Source of the DNA: Adineta vaga
Taxonomy: Eukaryota; Rotifera
Direction: 5' to 3'
Length of the DNA: 64,000 nt
Assembly (NCBI GenBank): GCA_021613535.1
Contig: CP075497.1
Location: 3,720,001-3,784,000 of the forward strand
Positions within the stretch are counted from its first letter, which is position 1, and each line of letters begins with the position of its first letter. Positions 12,241 to 24,300 of the stretch are shown piece by piece. The notes beneath the pieces were generated by a model, which made no database searches, had not been told where the DNA came from, and saw nothing but the letters and a program-made list of their open reading frames with translations. Both the position numbers and the translations under genes were made by a program.

Positions 12241-13978
12241 TTTCTTTTTTACATGTTCGAGATTTTCTCTATAGCTCTTGAGCTCGCGATGTCCTGAAGG
12301 AAGTGTTTGTTGTGCAATTTGTGAAGCACGCTCAAAAAATGAACAAGCTTTTGAATAATTATTCAGGTTGTAATACACCAAACCGATGTTGTTGTAAGAG
12401 GAAGCCAAATCAGGATGATTTGGAGGAAGTGATTGTTGTCGAATTGCAAGGGCCTTTTTATAATATGAAAGTACTTTTTGATAGTCACCCATGTTGGCAT
12501 ACACGGAACCGATGTTGTCGTAAATTGAAGCAAAACTCGGATGATTTGAAGGAAGTAATTGTTATGGAATTGTAAGGGCTTTTTCGTACAATCTGATTGA
12601 CTCTTCATACTCTCCTTGACAATCTTTAATCCGACCAATTTGATGATAAATCGTAGCCTTTGCATCCTCATTCGTTGTTTGATCAAGTATCATTTTATAA
12701 ATCTCTTCAGCCTTCTTAGTTTGGCCCAATTGAATTAGTACAAGACCCAATCTTACCCATCCCTCTGCGTCTGGAAAACTCTCTTCTCGTATGTACGAAG
12801 TTAGTGCACCTAAGTCTTGGTCATTATCACCGGTCAATTTCAAAATGACTTCGAAGAGTTTGTTATTTTCGTCCATTTGGTTGATACTATGAATTCTAAA
12901 CACGCTGTTCATTGAAAATAGCACTTCATCTTCACCCGGAATGGCACTCAGACCGCGAATTGATGCAAATGCTGTTTTTGATTGTTTTGGATCAATTATC
13001 ATTACGAAGAAGATACCCATCAGATCTGGATTGGTTGCTGCACTTTGTGCGTAACAAAGTGGAAGATCCTTTTCATTGCTAGTGGAGAGGAAGTTGTTAA
13101 AGGACATCAGCCCACCTTTCGCGTGCTTCAGTTGTTCAAAATCTGCCATGGATAATCCTTGTTCACGATATACTGTGAAGATTTCATCAACATGTTGTTC
13201 TTTGTGTACTTGTTCGATATGTCGATGTAGATCGTTGATAAAGAATCCCATTCATATCATAATATCACCATCTATCATTCGAATTGCACGATTGAGCATG
13301 CGGTAGAAGAAACACTCATAAGTATACCACCAGATAGGTGTTTTCTGATGATAGTTGTTGTTCAATAGTTTTACGTTCCAATTCTGGTTCATTATTAGCA
13401 AAAACGTCAGTACAATAATCCACATAATCGTTAATATGTAAATCATTGAAGTTAATGGTCAATAAAATTTCTCTGAGGATCTGGGTGTACATAAAAGAAG
13501 GATCTAGTTGATCCAACTTTTTGCCTGATGCTACAAAGCTGATGGAGACAGCATTCTGTTCACATCGTTGAGCTGCTTGTTTGAGAGCTACACAGATAGG
13601 TTCGATCTCCGTGAAAACTCCTTGGATTTTTGGCCATTGTCTCACCCATCCTTCATGTTGCTGTTTGTTGTCACACAGGATGAAGATGGAATTTACTTGA
13701 GATAGATCGTGTACGCAAGGTGCTATGTGCTGTACAAGTGAACCTGAAATAATCATGCATGCTTTACGATCTTCTATCGTTTCGATGAATTCAAAGCATT
13801 CATCACCATCTGTATAGATATTTACGTCGTTAACAACACGTCTTAATTGGGCAATTTTATTTTGCGAGTCTTCATTGTTGGCATCAATGTTGGCGTCTAA
13901 CCATATCAAAAGAACATTCTGGATCCTTTGTATATCGATACGTCGACGCTCACAAGTTTCTTTTGAAGTTCCACTCAT
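12235..13978 (-). pseudogene. ADP-ribosyltransferase plus TPR protein, decayed copy
   Basis: Intronless member of a family abundant in bdelloid rotifers (family knowledge). The order is an N-terminal family-specific region (LLIWLDANIDANNEDS, DECFEFIETIEDRKACMIIS), then the KTPIWWYTYE block, then an ART-like domain with VYREQGLS, SFNNFLSTS and EDEVLFSMNSVFRI (the Arg, Ser-Thr-Ser and Glu-x-Glu positions of R-S-E type ADP-ribosyltransferases). TPR-like units follow (GRIKDCQGEYEESIRLYEKA; GDYQKVLSYYKKALAI; NNYSKACSFFERA). Three lesions are visible: a frame change around 13345-13375 just before KTPIWWYTYE, an in-frame TGA at 13252-13254 before MGFFINDLH, and an in-frame TAA at 12562-12564 inside the TPR region. 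After each break the family sequence continues. The Gly normally found in VYRGQ is Glu here. ATG 13978 fits the family start. As an active enzyme it would modify proteins using NAD, but this copy appears broken. Confidence 0.85.
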
Positions 13979-14642
13979 TGCTTTGCTACTTATAATGTGA
14001 ATATTGTGATCTTTAGTTATTTGAAAGCTATCAGTGATTGACTGATGAAAACCTGGCCATTATATCGGTCTCTATGCTCTTGCTAGATGTGTTTTTTTGT
14101 TTCTGATTATGTTTGTGTTGGAGAATGCCTTTTTTTCTTTTGCTGTATTTATGTTCCTTCTAAAATTACAAGTTTTAAAAGCAAACATTCATTCGCAATC
14201 AGTGTAGAAAGAAAAAATCCAACGAGATATTGTTTTAACAATTGACAGTCATCGAAATAGTCGGCCAAAATGGATGTTTTTATTTATTCTGTCTTCAATC
14301 ACACTCGATCGATACATTTTCCAATAGATTTATTCAACAATTTTCGGTATAGTTTCGATCTCCCTATTTAATTATCTCGTCTGATCGTATTGAGGGTATC
14401 ACAAGCTAATGAATAGTTGAACGATAATGAATAAAGGCAATGCTTAGATATTTAGTTTCACGAAAAAGAGAAATCGTATGGATAATTTTTACTGCTATTG
14501 TGTATATATTTATTTGAGTGCAATATTCCTTTTTTTTTAGTAAAGACATTAGATGAGTAATCAATTGAAAATAGAAGAAGCAAAAATAATAGTACAATAA
14601 CATCCAGTTTCTAAGCAGTATAAACAGTGAAGAATTGAAATA
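13979..14642. other. Intergenic, no gene seen
   Basis: About 660 bp between the 5' end of the ART-TPR pseudogene and the 3' end of thioredoxin reductase. AT-rich, no protein or RNA recognised. Confidence 0.6.
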
Positions 14643-17302
14643 TTAGCCACATGAGCCTCCTCCACAACCAGCAGCTTTCAATAATGTTGTTTCCGATTCT
14701 TTTGTAACTGTTAAAACAGTAAATTCTTCAGCTGCAGTTGGATGAATACCAACGAGATCATCAAATTGTTGTTTGGTTGCACCCATCATAATTGCTAGAG
14801 CAAAACCTTGAGCAACTTCACCAGCATTTGGTCCCATAAAATGAAGTCCAACAACACGATCATTTTGACTTTTATCACAAATTAATTTTGCTAAACAATT
14901 TGCTTTATAAAAGACTTCAGCTTTTTCTAACTCTTGTTCATCTTGTAATTGTAATTGTTCACCGGTGACACCTTCGATTATCGTTTTTTCTTCATTTTGA
15001 ATTTCAATATCATATGTTATTTTCTTGTCTGCTTTTTCATTTTGATATTTTTTAACAATACGTGCTGCTGTACGTTTTTGTCCACCAACATCATCATTGA
15101 AAAGAACATAATTAGAATTTTCTAAATCATAGGTTACTTCAGGCCAATCAACATTATTTTTTAAAGCATATCGTTGTGCCCAAGAATTTTTTCCCACAAA
15201 ACATTCACTACGTGGTGCTTTTAAATGTGGATGTATGGGTGAAATTTCTAGATTACCAAATCGTGACCAATAAATTCGAACATTTTCAGCACCGATACCA
15301 CCATCTAAGCGAAAAATATTGGGAATCAGATCTAGGAAAGATTGCAAGCAAACCTTCGCGTGAACGCATTGCTTGTTCTTCATGAAGACCAACGAAACTA
15401 TATTCTGATGGACTTGTAAATACAGTTGATGGAATAGTTCGATAGTTCATCAATTGATTCGAGAGATTCCATATACGTCGAGCAAGAAATTGTCCGGCTT
15501 GAATAGCAACAGGTGTTAATTCAGGTCTTTCAATGGTAACTTGAGCTTGATATTTCAGATCTTTGCCATGATGAATAACACCTAGAAGCAAAAACAAGAC
15601 AAATTGATAGATCTTTATTAATGATAATCTGAGGGTAAAAGATGAAATAAGAATGAACTTTTCGTTCTTTACCAGTTGCAACATCACCAAGAGCATAGAT
15701 ATGTGAGATGTTTGTTTGTTCATTTTCATCGACAAGAACTTTTCCATTAACAACATGAACACCAATTTTATCGAGACCAAGCTCTGCAATATTCGCTGTT
15801 CTACCAATAGCTAATAAAACTAAAACAAAAATATACGTATGATAGTATAGAATTCTCGTTCGAAAAAATTCTCTTTTCTACTTGTGTCAAAACTTTCGGA
15901 ATGAATTTTTCCTTTTCGTTGATCAGCATATTCATATTTGATTTCAGTTTCTCCTTTTGGTTGAATCCAAGTTATTTTTCCATCAGGATGACGAACTTCA
16001 ATAACTCCTGATTCATATAAATACTGTTCATTTCCTTTGGCATCTTTGCCATGTTCCCAAACACCGGGTCGAATTTCCTGAGCATTTTCTACTTTATTCG
16101 GTTTTTGTACAGCTGAAAATGAACGTGGATTTGCTGGCATGATAAATTTAACTCCATCACGTTCCATTAATTCACATATCATTTCACCACATTGATGATC
16201 CATGGTACGTAATGGTCTTGAACGTATCATGACAGTCACATCATTACCGAGATGATGAAGGAATGATGCACATTCAAGGGCAATATAACCAGCGCCAATT
16301 ATCAGTGTTTTACCGGGATTCTTTTTTAACCAGAAAATATCATCTGAACTAATACATAGTTCTCTACCAGGAAAATCACCATAAGTTGGACGACCACCAG
16401 TTGCGATAATTGCTTTCTCAAATGTTAATCGACCACTTTTTGTTAGACTCTAATGAAGGAAACGATGAATACGGAATGAATTGAATTTATACAAAAAAAT
16501 TACCTTCCATTCTATAGTATGATCATCGAGAAATCGAGCTAAACCATCTAAATATGTTACATTAGCTGATCGAAGTTGTACTTTATAAGAAAAGTTCAAA
16601 GATTTTATATAATTCCCAATTAATGTTTGCATTGTTGCCCAATCATGTTTTCCATTATCAACATTTTGCCAACCAAATTCAGCTGCATCACGATGAAGTA
16701 TATTACCAATACCACCAGCGTAATGCATCAATTTTTTTGGAATACACTCAAAATAGAGAAAAACGTTCAAATCGTTTGAATTCACTCATGAGAAAATATT
16801 ACTTACACCAACATTAACACATGTACCTTAAGAACACGAAAAAAATAAGAAGAAATTAAAAACCAATGAAAAGATATTATTTACCACCGAGACCCCATTT
16901 TGTACCATGATATGTAGGAGTTACAAAATCAAAGCAAGCTACCTTAAATTTCGAATTAATGTTGAGAAAAATAGAATCATTCATAGAGCAAAGAACAAGA
17001 TTACCTTGGCATTTTTATTCAGTTTTGCTGCTTCTTTCGCTGCGGCCAGACCTAAAAATAACATCGATCCTTGAGAGATTTCATTTGATTTTGTTCATTT
17101 TACCTCCGGAACCACCGCCAACAACAACAAGATCATAATCATAATGAGGAAGATGTTGTGGAGAATATGATCTTCTATTGTTCGATGTTGGTCGTGCTGA
17201 TGAAACTCTTTGACTATTTCCCGATGTTCCTTGCATAATAGAAAAACGCGGAGCTGGTACAAATATAACTTTGGTGTGAATAATACGAAGAGCGCGTAAC
17301 AT
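14643..17302 (-). CDS. Large-type thioredoxin reductase with C-terminal CxxxxC centre
   Basis: NADPH- and FAD-dependent disulfide reductase of 723 residues. Nine exons (minus strand): 17302-17104, 17051-17005, 16942-16885, 16826-16807, 16746-16504, 16449-15882, 15819-15673, 15581-15354, 15304-14643; all phases agree. It shows the FAD-binding [11 protein letters not shown], the redox centre TCVNVGC, IATGGRP, the NADPH-binding [20 protein letters not shown], and the interface-domain HPTAAEEFT with the catalytic His-Glu region. The basic, acid-poor first 55 residues look like a mitochondrial presequence; Met23 could give a shorter form. Usual animal enzymes have about 500-600 residues. Here there is an insertion of about 60 residues between KFIMPAN and FDTILLAIGR and one of about 100 between GNLEI and [10 protein letters not shown]. 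The protein ends [10 protein letters not shown], with two Cys four residues apart, instead of the animal GCUG, GCCG or SCCS tails. Exon 4 has only 20 nt and encodes most of the active-site loop. Confidence 0.9.
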
Positions 17303-17723
17303 ACAATAACAATTTACTTCGAGAAAAATATTTTCTTTTTATACTTCCGTAATCTAGAAGAGAGAAACCAGAGAAAAAAAAATGTTAGATTAATCATGAA
17401 GAATCATGTCAGTGTCAATCATAACCAGAATTCAAGAAAAAAAAGGAAGAGAATGAAGATTCATTTGTTTAGACAGGAAGTAAGACAAACACCTGCTTGA
17501 TTTCATACTTGTACACAAAAATAATGAACAAATATGTCCTCAACGTTCTAAAATAATTACGTCATCTATCCTCTAACATTATCTTTCGTATATATACAGA
17601 CAAAAGGAAAGAATCGTTTACAACAAACATGCAACGTCATCATGAATGTGTGTGTTTATTTTGTTAAATAGAAAAAAACGTCACATTGTATGTATGCTTC
17701 TTTTTTTTGTATACGAACTTCTC
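17303..17723. other. Intergenic between thioredoxin reductase and DPM3
   Basis: About 420 bp upstream of the thioredoxin reductase start and downstream of DPM3. AT-rich with A/T homopolymers. Probably promoter and 5' UTR, no specific site recognised. Confidence 0.55.
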
Positions 17724-18023
17724 TTATCGACCAGTTGACGTTGTTGTTGCACGAAATAATGAACGATATTGTGGATCGGATTTAATTCGATCAATTTCAC
17801 GTTGTAATTCAACTTGAGCTTGAGGACAATCTTTGAGATTAATCACCTTATATATCAAATAAAATAACGAATAAAAACCAAATAAAACAAGGCCAAGAAA
17901 TGGAACAATGATAATAAATCGATGTAAAAATCCTGGTAAACTTATTGGGAAAAGACCGACGAGGACGAGAAACCAAAGAATTAAAACACCAATACATATG
18001 GGTAGAATAGTTTTCGGATTCAT
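17724..18023 (-). CDS. DPM3: Dolichol-phosphate mannosyltransferase subunit 3
   Basis: Single-exon protein of 99 residues, close to the roughly 90 of animal DPM3. Two hydrophobic helices occupy residues about 6-30 and 36-60 (ICIGVLILWFLVLVG; FIIIVPFLGLVLFGFYSL). A cytosolic coiled segment follows with the family hallmark DCPQAQVELQREI, comparable to human DCEDAARELQSQI. DPM3 anchors the catalytic subunit DPM1 at the ER membrane in the complex that makes dolichol-phosphate mannose for N-glycans, GPI anchors and O-mannosylation. It lies between DOP1 and thioredoxin reductase on the same strand, but each has its own flanks. The call rests on topology and the C-terminal motif. Confidence 0.85.
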   Translation of the reverse strand: MNPKTILPICIGVLILWFLVLVGLFPISLPGFLHRFIIIVPFLGLVLFGFYSLFYLIYKVINLKDCPQAQVELQREIDRIKSDPQYRSLFRATTTSTGR

Positions 18024-18348
18024 GATCTAAAATAAGAAGAGTTTAAGGTTTCTATTTACAATAAATAAGCACATTAGCATCAATAAAGTTGGTAATTTAT
18101 TTTCGTATGAGAAAGAATAATAACGGAAAGAAAAAGAAAGAAGAGAACAAAAAAGAGAGATTGGTTTTTTTTAAACATTGCAGTATTGTTAACAAAGAAG
18201 AAAAGATGTAAACTAATAAACTGTTCTTTGGTTTAACGGAAAGGAAAAAAAGAAGAAAAATATCGAAATATTTTGGCACATTGTTATGTTCAAATCAACA
18301 AAATAAACTTAGAATAAATAATTGATGAGAAATTTCGGTTCTTTTTCT

Positions 18349-21300
18349 TTATATCCAAGATTCAACAAAATCTTCCAATACACTCGTTTCAATTTCACTC
18401 ATTGTTTCTTCTTTTATCGAATTGATCGACGAAGAATCCGATTTTTTATATGATGAAGTATGATTAAGAGATTTATTTTTCTTTTTCGATGAATCTTTCG
18501 TTTTTGATAATGATATTTGTTTGCTTAAAGGATGTGAATTTGTTTGTAATGAATGTTGATAATGATGATGATCATATGTATGCATACGTGTTAAGCAATT
18601 AAAAAATGGATATAATTCAACAATGTGTGTTATTGTACGTAAACGAAGTAATGGACGTGTTGAATTTTTTATGAGTGGAAGACGATCACGTATCGATGTT
18701 GACATTGATTGTAATTTTCTTTCAAGAAGTTTATTTAAACGAATAGAAAATGCGATAAATGTATCGAGAGGTGTTTTACGATCAGTTATATCTTCATCAG
18801 TAACAAATGCTGAACGAAAACTAAATGAAAACAAACAAATGAATATATTCATTCGATAAATAGAAAATAAACATACAGTTGAAAATGATGTAATTCTGTA
18901 TAGGGCATTGCTAATAGTACATCAAGTAATTTACATGCGTATAAGTACATTTTTAAAGCTGGATTAGCACTTGTTACATTTGTGGTAGTTAAATCATTTG
19001 TTACCATTCGTTGAACATGTGATCTAAAATAAATTCATGTAAATCGTTTATTTTCTGTTTGGTTAAAAAAAACGTTTTCTCTTACTTTGTTTCACCTTCT
19101 AAATCTGATAAAAGATCTTGTTCAAGTTGTAATAAAACTTGAATAAGTTCAGCCATTATTATTGGCCAAAGAGAAATTAAATTTTTCGTCGAGATTCTCA
19201 ATAATAATACACGTAAAAATAAAAATATTTGCGTATGTAAAATTGGTACTTGTGGTAATTTTAATAGATCAGCAATACGTTCAAGTATTTCAGGTAATTG
19301 TCGATTATATTGATCTTTCCCTGATGCATAGATAACAAAAGCAAATCGTTTAACTAACATTGCACGTTGTTCATATTCATGTTCTTTGGAAACAAATAAA
19401 CCTGTTTGAACGGTATTGATTTTTGTCATGACATCACGAAATGATGTTGGTCGTTCATTTGTTATCAGATTATCGACAATAACTTTCCATGAACGTAGTG
19501 CTGTAATATCCAATTGAAAAAAAGCGATGTCAAATAATTGTTCAAATGCTTCTTTTTTCCAAGCTTTGCGTATATAAGAATATTGAGAAATACTCATTAA
19601 TAGAGATGATGCTGCCCGATAGGATGGTGCATTTGCTGCAACATGTGTACGTACGTATGGCATAACATTAGGAACAAGATTTTGTAGATATGGTAGAACA
19701 ACACGATCTTTTTCATCGGTTCGATTATAAACTATATCAAGTAAAGTTGCAGCATGTTCCGCAAGGACAGATAGAGCAAGTAAACTATAATTTCCAATGG
19801 TAGTTTGATCTGCAGTATTGATCGCTTGTGCAACAACTAATTTGTAAATAAATGAAAAAGAGAAGTAATAAAGTCTTATTTTTGTACAAAACAACATTAG
19901 GTGAGGATTTTCTTTTCATTAATTTAAAAGTGATAGAATTAGTAAAGAAAACGATTATCTGTCATGTATAGTATTCTTATTTTTTCAACTAATACACATT
20001 TCACTAAATTTTCCATTAGTTTAATTAGTATATTTCCAGAAAGCGAATACCTCTCTGTGTCGCATTCAAAATACTTTGTGGAACAATTTTAGTTGAAAAT
20101 TTGTCGAGTATATCAACTACCGTCATAAACTTATCACGTGCTAAAGATATTTTATAGTTTTCTCATTTGTTTGTTTTTTTTAAATCTTCTTTCATGATAT
20201 TTAACTAACCATCAAAATCTGCTGGATCGTCACCGGGATTATTTCCAGTTTCATTCGATGAAGTCAAACCGGCTGTAGTCGTTTGACTTCCCGATGAACC
20301 ACTTTTAGTTGATTGAGCATCAGCTTGTGCGACACGAACTTGTAAATTCTTTCGTAACCAAGTTGTTTGTTCAAGTGATGAAGCAACAATAGTATTGCAA
20401 TTATCTAGAACTCTCATTGTAATATCCTAATGGAAATCAGACATATAGACACATTTGTTTTTTGAAAAACAAAATCTTTACTTGTAAATCTCTTGAATCT
20501 TTTCGTTCACCTACTGATGGTGATTGTTTGATATAGAAACTTAAAATTCTACAAACACAAAACATAATTATTTTGAATCGGAATGATTCTATTCAATTCG
20601 TTCATACCTAATCATTAAAAATGTTGCAGGTGGTGATATTGCTTGTGATAAACATTCTTTAAACATAAATGCCATTGTTGGCCAACAATCGACAGAGAGA
20701 TTCTTTTGATGTTGTAAATATGCTAAGAGAAATTGTAGACACCAAACATCATAATTTTGTTTTTTCTAAAGAAAATAATTCATATAGGAATGATTGAATA
20801 CGAAATAAAAGAATAAAGCTTTAGAAAAATAATCCATTAAATCAAAGAAGAGAATGATAAATATGTATATATATATGTATGAGTATACCCATGGTTTTTG
20901 TAAAACTGTCACATTATACAATGCCGATAACTGTAAAAACTAATCAGAGCTTCTTATTGATTCGACTTTCTTTCTGACCCAACTTACTTTATCTCTTGCT
21001 GTTAATTGAGTTCGAATCAATTCATTCATATTTGGTATCATATCATTAATTGTATATCCATTGATATTCATAACAATATCAATTAAAGCTTGTGTTTCTC
21101 CAATATTATCTCTTGGCATTGTTAAAATAGTTGTTCGTGATGATGTTTCTACTGTTGATTGTGTAACTGGTGTTTTTTGTGATGTTCGTTGTTGACGTTT
21201 TCGTTCACCCCAACATTGAGCAACAGCACCAATGAATGCAACACCATTGGATTTTGTTAATGACGCAAGAAAATCAAGAATAGTTTGACGAATTTGTTTA

Positions 21301-24300
21301 ACATTATGAATAGGCCAAAGATGATTTGTAGTTTGATGAATTGGTAATGATGTTAGAATTGTTTGATCAATTGTATTATCAAATAGAAATGATTCAGAAA
21401 TCGTTTTCCAAATGAATAAAAGACTTGAAAGTATTGATGGAAGTTGAGTTAGAATTGATTGACGTGCATCAGATAGATCACGTTCATTGATTGTAATCTA
21501 GAATGAAAATAAATCGATAGAATAAACTTCAATAAGATAAGTGAAGCATTTACAGTTTTCATCCAATGTTGTGGACTAAGTGTTTGACTTGAAAATTGAC
21601 CATAACTAAGAGAATTACCATGAATACAATAATTACATATATAAGATAGACGTTGAATTAAATGTACGATATATTCCATAACATCAAAATAAGGTAAATG
21701 TCTAAATAAATCAAATTTCTATGTTAAATTATGATATTTAAAAGATTTAATTTTTACTTGAACTTGATTTTATTGCCTTGTTGTTGCTGTTGACTATGTG
21801 CTTGAACAACAAAACATAAATTTCGACAAATTTGTTCAATAACCAAACTACTAATTGATTTTAATGATGAACCACAGTGCGGCAACACTCGTACGACTAA
21901 ACTGATAATATATCGATGATTTTCAATGAAATCAATTTGTTTTAAATATTGTAATATTGATGAAAGAAAGAGACTTTGATTAACAATCGGTTGATTTTCA
22001 ATGTATCGTAAAGAATTCGTTGATGTATTAACTTGAGTATTTTTTGTTATTAAATTAATAAAATCTAAATCAGGTTGTTGACGAAATTGAAATAATGATA
22101 AATTTGAATATTCAGTGGACTTTAATTGAACATTATTTGAAGTCATAGAAGCAAGAATATTTGAAGCAAATGTTTGAATTGGTGTTTGATTAGTCGTTAG
22201 ATCATGTCGATGTTGATAATATTGAAGAATATTTTCTAATAAAATCATTTCTTCTAATAATTCAACTAATTCTCTTAAATATTGTCGTGTTAATTCATCA
22301 TAAATTGATTCAATATTATAATCATAAATTGATTTTGTTAAAGTTTTACTTTTAGTAAATCGTATTTTATGATTTACTTTTTCAATGATTGTATTAAATA
22401 AATGTAGAATTGTTTTTTGAAAAGATAATTTTTGAAATAAATCATAGATATAATTGATTAATTGTAGATTAGTATGAATATTTTCCATACAAATATAAGA
22501 TAAATCATGACAGATACGTTTTAATAATGTTAATGAACGTATATGAACTTTCCGATTGCCTTGCATGTCATGCATATTCAAACGATGTTCAAACGATTTC
22601 GAATAATAACTTCGTGTATAAATCAAAAGAATATTAATTAATGTATACAAATAAGATTGATGTTGGTTCATTGATAAAGTTTCTAAGGATGAATAGAAAT
22701 TTTTTCCTTCAATAGCACGACGATGTCTTGAGGAAAGTTCATGTAAACGTGTATTATGCATATTAATTGGTGATGTTTGAATATTTGTTGTGATTAATAA
22801 TGTATGAATTAGTTGTTGAGGAATGAGATCAATTAAACTTTCAATAATATTCAAAGCAAATGTCACACGATTGTAATCATAAGGTTGACTGTATAATAGA
22901 AAATATGCGAGATGAAAATCAAGTTTTTTCGAACGATCAATTGATTCGAGTTTTCTTGTTGAAATATTATTATTTGGAATCGATTCCAATTCATTTAGAG
23001 ATTTTAATGGACTTGATGATTGTTCGGATATACCATCAATTGTTACAGCATGTGGAATTGGACCGACTGAATGTGGACGACGATTATTGATACTATTATT
23101 ATTCAATGCTGTATTGATTAATTGTGTATCATTGAGTGAATCTGTTTCATTCGATGTTTCTTCATAAAGTGATGTATGCATTTGTGGAATATTAGTTGTA
23201 CTACTCTTTGTACTATTCGATTCAATTCCACTATTATTTCGACTAAAAACTGTTGGCAATGTAGGCGCACGTCGTTTGACAATTTTTGATGATGTAGAAA
23301 TCGTGGGTGAAACAGATCGACTGTTAGAAAGACTTGGTTGAGAAAGACTTAATGCAGTAGGTGGTTTCATTGAATTCGATTTCGTAGGTTGAGGTGATGA
23401 TTGTTTTAAATGATAGACAACTTCACCGGTATCCGTACAACTTATTGCACATATCTAATGAAATAGAAAAATAAGAATATCAAAAAAAGATTTTCTCTCG
23501 TCTTACTCGTTTTTCTTCATCACTTTCTTCTTGTTCACCATCATCATCATTATCATAATTTTCATCCTCTTCATCGTCATCATTATCATCATTTTCTTCT
23601 ATATCATCGTCATCAATTAAAATTGAAAATGTAATTTCATTAATATCTCCAACACTCATATCATCTGTATCATTACTAATAGTACTTTCTTGAGCTTGAT
23701 AATTCGTATTTGTTGAAACTTGATCAATCGAATTCAATTGTCGACTAAGAAAATATTCACGATGAGCTGTTGGATGAAGTTTTTGTATACTAATACGTGC
23801 TGTATCAGGATGTAATAACATTATAAGAATAATATCAAAGATTCGATACATATCTCCTAGAAAAGAAAAAAATTTCAGTTTTTTTCAAAATTAAATTGAA
23901 ATTATTTTACTATGAATAAAACAATCGTATGTCCATTGTTGTACAATTGATTTTAAACAATGATTATTCGATTCATTTAATATACTTATAACAATAAGTA
24001 AACTACGTTCAAATGTTTTTGTTAAATGTCCATATGTGACAATCGATATGTCACGAGTTGAATTCCATAATTTAAAGAATCGTTTATATGCATCAATAAG
24101 TATTAATTCATTTTCATATTGTTGCATATGTGTAGAAGATAATTGATTACAAATTAGATCTTCACAATCACAATTGGGTAACATTGAATGAAGCATTGAT
24201 AAAATTCGAGAGGCTTTTAAATTATACTGTCGTTCATATTTATCACTTAGATATTCCCATAGATACGCAGTTATATGTTGAAAGAAAAGTGTTTCATTGA

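Noticed and set aside
12303-12575. Plus-strand open frame with a tandem Cys-rich repeat
   Set aside because: It is the antisense of the repeated TPR units of the minus-strand ART-TPR locus.
14643-14700. Selenocysteine (TGA) at the thioredoxin reductase C-terminus
   Set aside because: The tail is coded by Cys codons and ends in TAA; there is no in-frame TGA.
15286-15392. Apparent frameshift in thioredoxin reductase
   Set aside because: A 49-bp GT-AG intron (15353-15305) joins the two frames with correct phase, so the gene is intact.
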